NCBI GenBank assembly: GCA_035048485.1
Contig: CM068587.1
Span: forward strand, 42,593,842 to 42,657,841
Source: Pteria penguin
Taxonomy: Eukaryota; Mollusca; Bivalvia; Pterioida; Pteriidae
Direction: 5' to 3'
DNA length: 64,000 bases
Both the position numbers and the translations under genes were made by a program. The first letter of the stretch is position 1. The number at the start of each line of letters is the position of its first letter. The notes under the pieces were generated by a model that saw nothing but the letters and a program-made list of their open reading frames with translations, did not search any database and was not told the origin of the DNA. Below, piece after piece: positions 58,350 through 64,000 of the stretch.

Positions 58350-60025
58350 CTGTCCGCTTAAAATACACGAAGCAAATAACAAAGTAGAACTTGAGATGTT
58401 ATATTCTAAGATCACATATACTCACTCATGTAGTTCTAAATAAATTACCGAATTCAGGACACCGATATGGAACCTTGCACATTTTCGAACCCCGTACACA
58501 AGCATGCCCTTCAACGCCCTTCTAGCGAACATCCGCAGCTCTCACAACCCATTACATTTCAGCATTCTGTAGTGGACGCATTGGTATTAAGCGCTGTAAG
58601 GAATCAGTAGCGGATACAAGAGCGGTGGTGGAGGGGAAACCCTCCCCCCACCATTCTAAAACCAGAGAGAGAGAGACAGAGGGTATCATCAGTCATCAGT
58701 GTCAAATTTAGAGGGGGCGCTCCCTCCTTTTCGCCACATATTTACAAGTAAAACTCTAGATTTGGCACCCAGGATGGCCGAGTAGGTTGGCTAATACTTG
58801 ACATTCACATGTGGGCTAATATGAATCGTACATCTGCTTGACTTTTCCGGGTCATTTTGGCAAAGTTTAAATCTTTAACATCAAGTACTCCCATTTCCTG
58901 GCTGAAAAACATATACGGCAGGTCGTAATGTTTTTTTTTCAAAACTTTCCGTCCAGTAAGAGATGCTTCTGTATTGTCCACCAGAAATAATGTACATGAG
59001 AGAAGAGAATTAAGAGATGTTGGCAAGTTTTGCCAGTGAGTCATATTTATTAGAAAATCACATTTAACTCGGCTATATGACAAAATCCACCATGGGTATA
59101 ACCACAAAAAAGAAGGAACAGGAAAGACATGGATAACATCAGAAAATGCTTCTATTATCCGGCAGCTGTGATATTGACGTAGTCTGTGGACGACATTACA
59201 CGATTTTAGATACTAAAACTCTTAAATAGCAGGAGCTCCCCCTCCCTCCCCCCCCCCCCCCCAGCACCGAGCTCGGGCTCCGTCCCGAACCAGCGCGGGA
59301 CCCATCTCTTCCGATTTCACACCTTACATGCACTCTGAAACCTGGATCCGCCCCTGGGAATTTACTGAAAACTAGTGGAAATTAAGCTTGATCAAGATTT
59401 CTAATAATTCATTGTAATATACAAAATGTCGAAACATTACATGTGTTTAGTTAGGGCGTGACAATCAGTTCTGTAAGAACTAACTACTTACCTCTCCACC
59501 CACATTTTACTTCTCTCGATACACTGCATGCGAACTGTTTTCGATACCGTGTTATATATTGTTTTTGATACTGTACTGTTTACATGATATTATGTACAGT
59601 TTGTGAGAATAAAGAATTTGTCATTGTCATTGTTTTCCTGATCTATCACCCAAGCAATCGGACGACGACAGATATACTAGTATTGCCAGTAACTGGCCGT
59701 TTCAGCTCACCATCCCCTTTGATTGGCCATGTAATTCGCAAATTAAAAAACAAAAAAAAAAATAAAAAATAAATAAATAAATAAAAAAAAAAAAAAAAAT
59801 AAGTAAACGCCGATGCCTCCGCATGGCAGGCAATGTAAACAAATGTCTGTCAACATTTTGGTGTCAGTCAAACTGATTCTGTCACTGAGCAGGAATATCG
59901 TACATGTAAGAGGTTTGTGCAACTGGGGAAAATAAATATCCACGAGACATTTCAATCACGCGAGAGTCTTACCTCGTAAATACCTTAGCTTTGTTTGATT
60001 TAAATATATGTATATGTATATATCT
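58350..60025. other. Non-coding stretch
   Basis: Poly-C at 59240-59262 and poly-A near 59750-59800. A 100-residue minus frame at 59107-58805 is unrecognised and unsupported. Phrases such as GGATCCGCCCCTGGG and AGTAGCGGATACAAGAGCGG look like fragments of old elements. Confidence 0.4.
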
Positions 60026-60031
60026 GTTTTG

Positions 60032-61837
60032 TACGGTGGCACAGAGGTGACATGGGTATTCTTTTTTTTTTTTGTACCACTATCTTGTGGGAACGAGAAA
60101 CTATCTTGAGGGAACGAGAAACTATCTTGAGGGAACGAGATACTATCTTGTGGGAACGAGAAAGTTATCTTGTGGGAACGAGATACTATCTTGAGGGAAC
60201 GAGAAACTATCTTGTGGGAACGAGAAAGTTATCTTGTGGGAACGAGATACTATCTTGAGGGAACGAGAAACTATCTTGTGCGGACGAGAAAGTTATCTTG
60301 TGGGAACGAGATACTATCTTGAGGGAACGAGAAAGTTATCTTGTGGGAACGAGAAACTATCTTGTGGGAACGAGAAAGTTATCTTGAGGGAACGAGATAC
60401 TATCTTGTGGGAACAAGAAAGTTATCTTGAGGGAACGAGATACTATCTTGTGGGAACAAGAAAGTTATCTTGTGGGAACGAGATAGTATCTTGAGGGAAC
60501 GAGATACTATCTTGTGGGAACGAGAAAGTTATCTTGTGGGAACGAGATACTATCTTGTGGGAACAAGAAAGTTATCTTGTGGGAACGAGATAGTATCTTG
60601 AGGGAACGAGATACTATCTTGTGGGAACGAGAAAGTTATCTTGAGGGAACGAGAAAGTTATCTTGAGGGAACAAGATAATTGACCAATCATCATCGAGAA
60701 TGGAACAACATTTGAAATCGTGTTGGCTTTGGATCTATATGGCATATGTTTGAAGGTAATCAATTTGCTTATTTTCATGTATAAATCTAGATTAGATATG
60801 TAGATTATCTACATAGATCTATCAAAATTAAAGAAGTTACAGATCAGGTATATATCTTGATCTAGTCTACCGTAGATTATTATGTAAACTGTATATAGAT
60901 CTATACGGTATTAAATTACACACGCGACAGTATTAACAAATTTATTCAATATGGTAGAATCTCTCTTTCTAACTGTTTTGATGTCACTATAACTTCTTCG
61001 TCTTAGTCCAAGTGACCTTAATATCCTATGCAGTTGACGCACACCTATGGTTATACCATGTCTTTCTCTCAACAGTATAACAATTTCTGTATACTGTAAG
61101 CCTTCATGGAAATACCTAGAGATTATGTTTTCCATCGACACAGTTAAAGGTCGCGAAAACAGTTGATAATAACAACCGATTCTGATTGGTCAATTATCTC
61201 GTTCCCTCAAGATAACTTTCTCGTTCCCACAAGATAGTATCTCGTTCCCTCAAGATAACTTTCTCGTTCCCTCAAGATAGTATCTCGTTCCCACAAGATA
61301 ATATTTTGTTCCCACAAGATAGTATCTCGTTCCCACAAGATAGTATCTCGTTCCCTCAAGATAACTTTCTCGTTCCCTCAAGATAACTTTCTCGTTCCCT
61401 CAAGATAACTTTCTCGTTCCCACAAGATAGTATCTCGTTCCCTCAAGATAACTTTCTCGTTCCCACAAGATAGTTTCTCGTTCCCTCAAGATAGTATCTC
61501 GTTCCCACAAGATAACTTTCTCGTTCCCACAAGATAGTATCTCGTTCCCACAAGATAGTATCTTGTTCCCACAAGATAGTTTCTCGTTCCCTCAAGATAG
61601 TATCTCGTTCCCACAAGATAGTTTCTCGTTCCCTCAAGATAGTATCTCGTTCCCACAAGATAACTTTCTCGTTCCCACAAGATAGTTTCTCGTTCCCACA
61701 AGATAGTATCTTGTTCCCACAAGAAAACTTTCTCGTTCCCACAAGATAGTTTCTCGTTCCCTCAAGATAGTATCTCGTTCCCACAAGATAGTGGTACTTA
61801 AAAAAAAGTATACCCATGTCACCTCTGTGCCACCGTA
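60032..61837. mobile_element. DNA transposon, 1806 bp, with minisatellite terminal inverted repeats
   Basis: Outer inverted repeat TACGGTGGCACAGAGGTGAC, ATGGGTA at both ends, flanked by a perfect 6-bp target duplication GTTTTG (60026-60031 and 61838-61843). Each arm (60032-60690; 61183-61837) continues as about 27 copies of a 21-22-bp unit (ATCTTGTGGGAACGAGAAAG, T) and closes with TTGACCAATCA/TGATTGGTCAA. The single-copy centre of about 490 bp carries a transposase fragment. Termini TAC-GG and a 6-bp duplication fit what I recall of IS3EU-type elements; unverified. Confidence 0.9.
60911..61141 (-). pseudogene. Transposase N-terminal remnant (helix-turn-helix, rve-type family)
   Basis: A 76-residue frame starting MSMENIISRYFHEGLQYTEI with VRQLHRILRSLGLRRR. 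This is the helix-turn-helix opening (YF-x2-G-x2-Y-x-EI, HG, R-x-L-x-R-x-L-x2-GL-x-RR) of a family of DDE integrase-like transposases common in invertebrate and fish genomes. The DDE catalytic core is absent, so the element cannot move itself. It sits at the centre of the 60.03-61.84 kb transposon. Family recognition is from memory; the fragment could still be expressed as a small DNA-binding protein. Confidence 0.65.
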
Positions 61838-61843
61838 GTTTTG

Positions 61844-63050
61844 TGTAAACGACTCATATACGTCCCGGGTATTTGTAAACATTTAAGTAATGGTTATGCA
61901 TCTTTCATGATTGTATTATCTTTAGCAGTAACATGACATTCTCTCTCCGTGCATATTGTATCATGTATATTTATTAAGCATATTGTAGCATGTATGCATT
62001 CTATATGTGCTGTTTGTATTGTATCGATGAGACGTACGTCTCAAGATAAATGAATTGAGCACTAGTAGCTGAACTGGCGTCAACAAAATATTGTTACAAT
62101 GACTACAAATTAAAACCCAATGTCTAACTATCTACATGATATGAACGATGTTTTTTTTTCTTCCTCTGACAAACAGTCGAATAGACAAACCAAAACTTTG
62201 TGTACTTGAATATCCGATTCTAGGGGCATAATATCACTATTTTACCGGTAAATTTGCATTTTGATGACGCATTGTCTCTTATCATAGCCTTTGACTTCTA
62301 GTCCCTGTTCTCTCTATAATCTTGTTATGCAGAACATCATCCTCTCCGCAAAATAAAAATAAATAAAAACAAACCCCTGCCTCTAAAAATAAACGTAAAA
62401 AAAGCAATTTCGTAAATCGAAATATTTGACTTTACCTGAATTTTGCGACCTGATCCTCATGAACTGTGATGATAAAACGACTACAGGTATCATAACAGTT
62501 GTGACACTGTTAATGTATTAAAGAAAATCATATACATGTAGAGGACTACTATGCATTTCACTAATGTCAATGCCTATATACATTTTCCTTCTTTTCTTGC
62601 CTTATATGGACATGTTGTTTGTCCTATACCTTGTAAGGTAAAAAGTTCCACTTCAAATATACCGTAGAAGCGACATCTACCGGTGTACTAACAACATGGA
62701 CGATTATCCTTGTTCAAGTTCACCAAACATAGCACTACATAATGACAGAAAATAGATTGAAAATGTTATTTATTTAGATATTAGTAATCGTTAACAGTCA
62801 GCATTACAAGGTTATTAAATGTACGACCGTCTGGGGTACACTATGTACCTATTGAGGTACTGCTTAAACTCGGGTAAATACGTTGTAATATACATACTGA
62901 AAGCACGTGTACTATTTACAGTGAAAGGAGTTCATATCGCTGCGATTATCAACGAATAACTAACTACATTTGCAATGATACATTTATAATACCGGTATTC
63001 TTGTATCTGTATTTATATCTAGCGGTATATCTAGTACATTTAACACTCAG
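61844..63050. other. Non-coding stretch
   Basis: AT-rich, no gene or repeat recognised. Confidence 0.45.
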
Positions 63051-63275
63051 GGGCCAGTTGTTCGAAACTTTAACCACTGATTAAGCACATAGGCCTAATG
63101 GTTAAATTGAGAAGTCTTTAAGTCATAGTCCGTGTACTGATTTGTAGCATATGAAACATGCTGTGTAAAGTAATTAAGATTTTTATACAAAAATCTTCTA
63201 CATTAAAGTAATTGTCTTTCAAACTTTAACCACTGGATAGCTTAACCAGTGGTTAAAGTTTCGAATAACTGACCC
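63051..63275. mobile_element. Fold-back MITE-like element
   Basis: Left arm GGGCCAGTTGTTCGAAACTT plus TAACCACTG is matched in reverse at the right end (CAGTGGTTAAAGTTTCGAAT, AACTGACCC) with two mismatches in 29. The right half also holds a small hairpin, AAACTTTAACCACTG / CAGTGGTTAAAGTTT. Non-coding centre. Confidence 0.75.
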
Positions 63276-64000
63276 AAGATGGTTAATCCATAACCCTCCG
63301 CCTTTTTTCCCAAAAGGGGGATTATTCTAAACTTCATCATAGATTTATTTCAGTTATACACATACAAATCTATAAACCGCAAATCTGAGAATTCCTAATT
63401 CTTCTAATGATCCGTGTATACCTAATTCACCTATTTCTACTATACAAGACACACATCTACAAGGATTATTTATTTCCAAATTAGAGCCCTTTGGAATATG
63501 ACAGCGGACCATGATAAACTTATATATAAGTTGATGGCATCAAACACAAATCACAGACATGAGAAACAGTAAGTAAAAAAAACCCCTTTCAATCCCTTTG
63601 CGTAAGCGCATGCGCGAATACAGTAGGGTGGACAGGGGGTCTGTACTCGCCCCGAGATTCGACTAAAGTTACTTTTCTTGCTATTTTCGATGTAAAATAC
63701 AAAATTTTACACACAAAATCATGGATAGGTCCCTTCTCGCAAATTCATCAGGGTGGACCCCCTCTTGACAAAGTTTCTGGATCTGTACCTGAAAGATACT
63801 TTACGCGTGCTTAGTGCAATTGTGCAAATCAGTCACAGAGAGAGAGAGAGAGGTTTGTAATTGTATATTGTTACTACTACAATAAGCATATCTTACTTAA
63901 GGAAAATTATAATACACAATATGAATATAATGTAATGTTTATTGGCTTTTAGCCTAATGGCTCATCAGCATATGGTATATAATACAATATATATATGTAT
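63276..64000. other. Non-coding right end
   Basis: Short (AG)n at 63838-63852. No gene or RNA feature recognised. Confidence 0.45.

Noticed and set aside
60079..61797. CRISPR-like regular repeats
   Set aside because: Units are contiguous without unique spacers, arms are inverted copies in a transposon, and the DNA is eukaryotic.

Overview
The window looks like nuclear DNA of an animal, most likely a bivalve or other mollusc. The sequence is AT-rich and intron-bearing. It carries tRNA-headed SINEs of the kind common in molluscs (tails of TTGATTGATTG or CAACCAACCAACC), palindromic MITEs, and many minisatellites. There is no bacterial gene organisation. The species cannot be named from the sequence alone.

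The convincing protein-coding content is one thing: four bZIP transcription-factor genes of the ATF3/JDP2/FOS type, all on the minus strand, head to tail. In coordinate order they are bZIP-1 (coding 8661-12745, 171 aa), bZIP-2 (25251-29945, 347 aa), bZIP-3 (44304-46254, about 202 aa) and bZIP-4 (51867-53772, 256 aa). Each puts the basic region on a small exon (108 bp in three of them) bounded by phase-0 introns, followed by a last exon with the leucine zipper. Three share an N-terminal 'L(T/S)P-x2-KEE(L/I)' motif also found in ATF3. They have diverged strongly: the residues that read DNA differ in bZIP-1 and bZIP-3, bZIP-2 has gained a long Ser/Thr/Pro tail with an 18-residue repeat, and bZIP-3 has lost the N-terminal motif. 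Plausible TATA boxes lie upstream of all four. CRE-like sites accompany three of these boxes, and a perfect CRE lies inside the putative first coding exon of the fourth gene. Short upstream ORFs precede every start, suggesting a stress-type, self-regulating gene set. Promoters, leader exons and uORFs are inference from sequence only.

Region by region: 0.1-2.1 kb is a 40-bp minisatellite holding two copies of one SINE insertion; 3.4-4.9 kb a 60-bp minisatellite; 5.1-5.95 kb a roughly 135-bp tandem repeat; 6.9-7.2 kb a 33-bp minisatellite; 8.6-13.2 kb bZIP-1 with minisatellites in its introns; 13-25 kb repeats, SINEs, MITEs and a 116-bp palindrome; 25-33 kb bZIP-2; 30.4-31.2 kb a 48-60-bp minisatellite; 34.7-40.7 kb a 6-kb array of a roughly 56-bp unit that runs into, and resembles, a SINE body; 43.5-46.5 kb bZIP-3; 50.1-51.4 kb a 52-bp minisatellite; 51.9-56.6 kb bZIP-4, whose 5' intron holds two minisatellites and a SINE; 60.03-61.84 kb a complete-looking DNA transposon whose long terminal inverted repeats are themselves minisatellites and whose centre carries a transposase remnant.

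More than a quarter of the window is tandem repeat. Many long open frames run through these arrays, but they follow from repeat periodicity and I do not call them genes.
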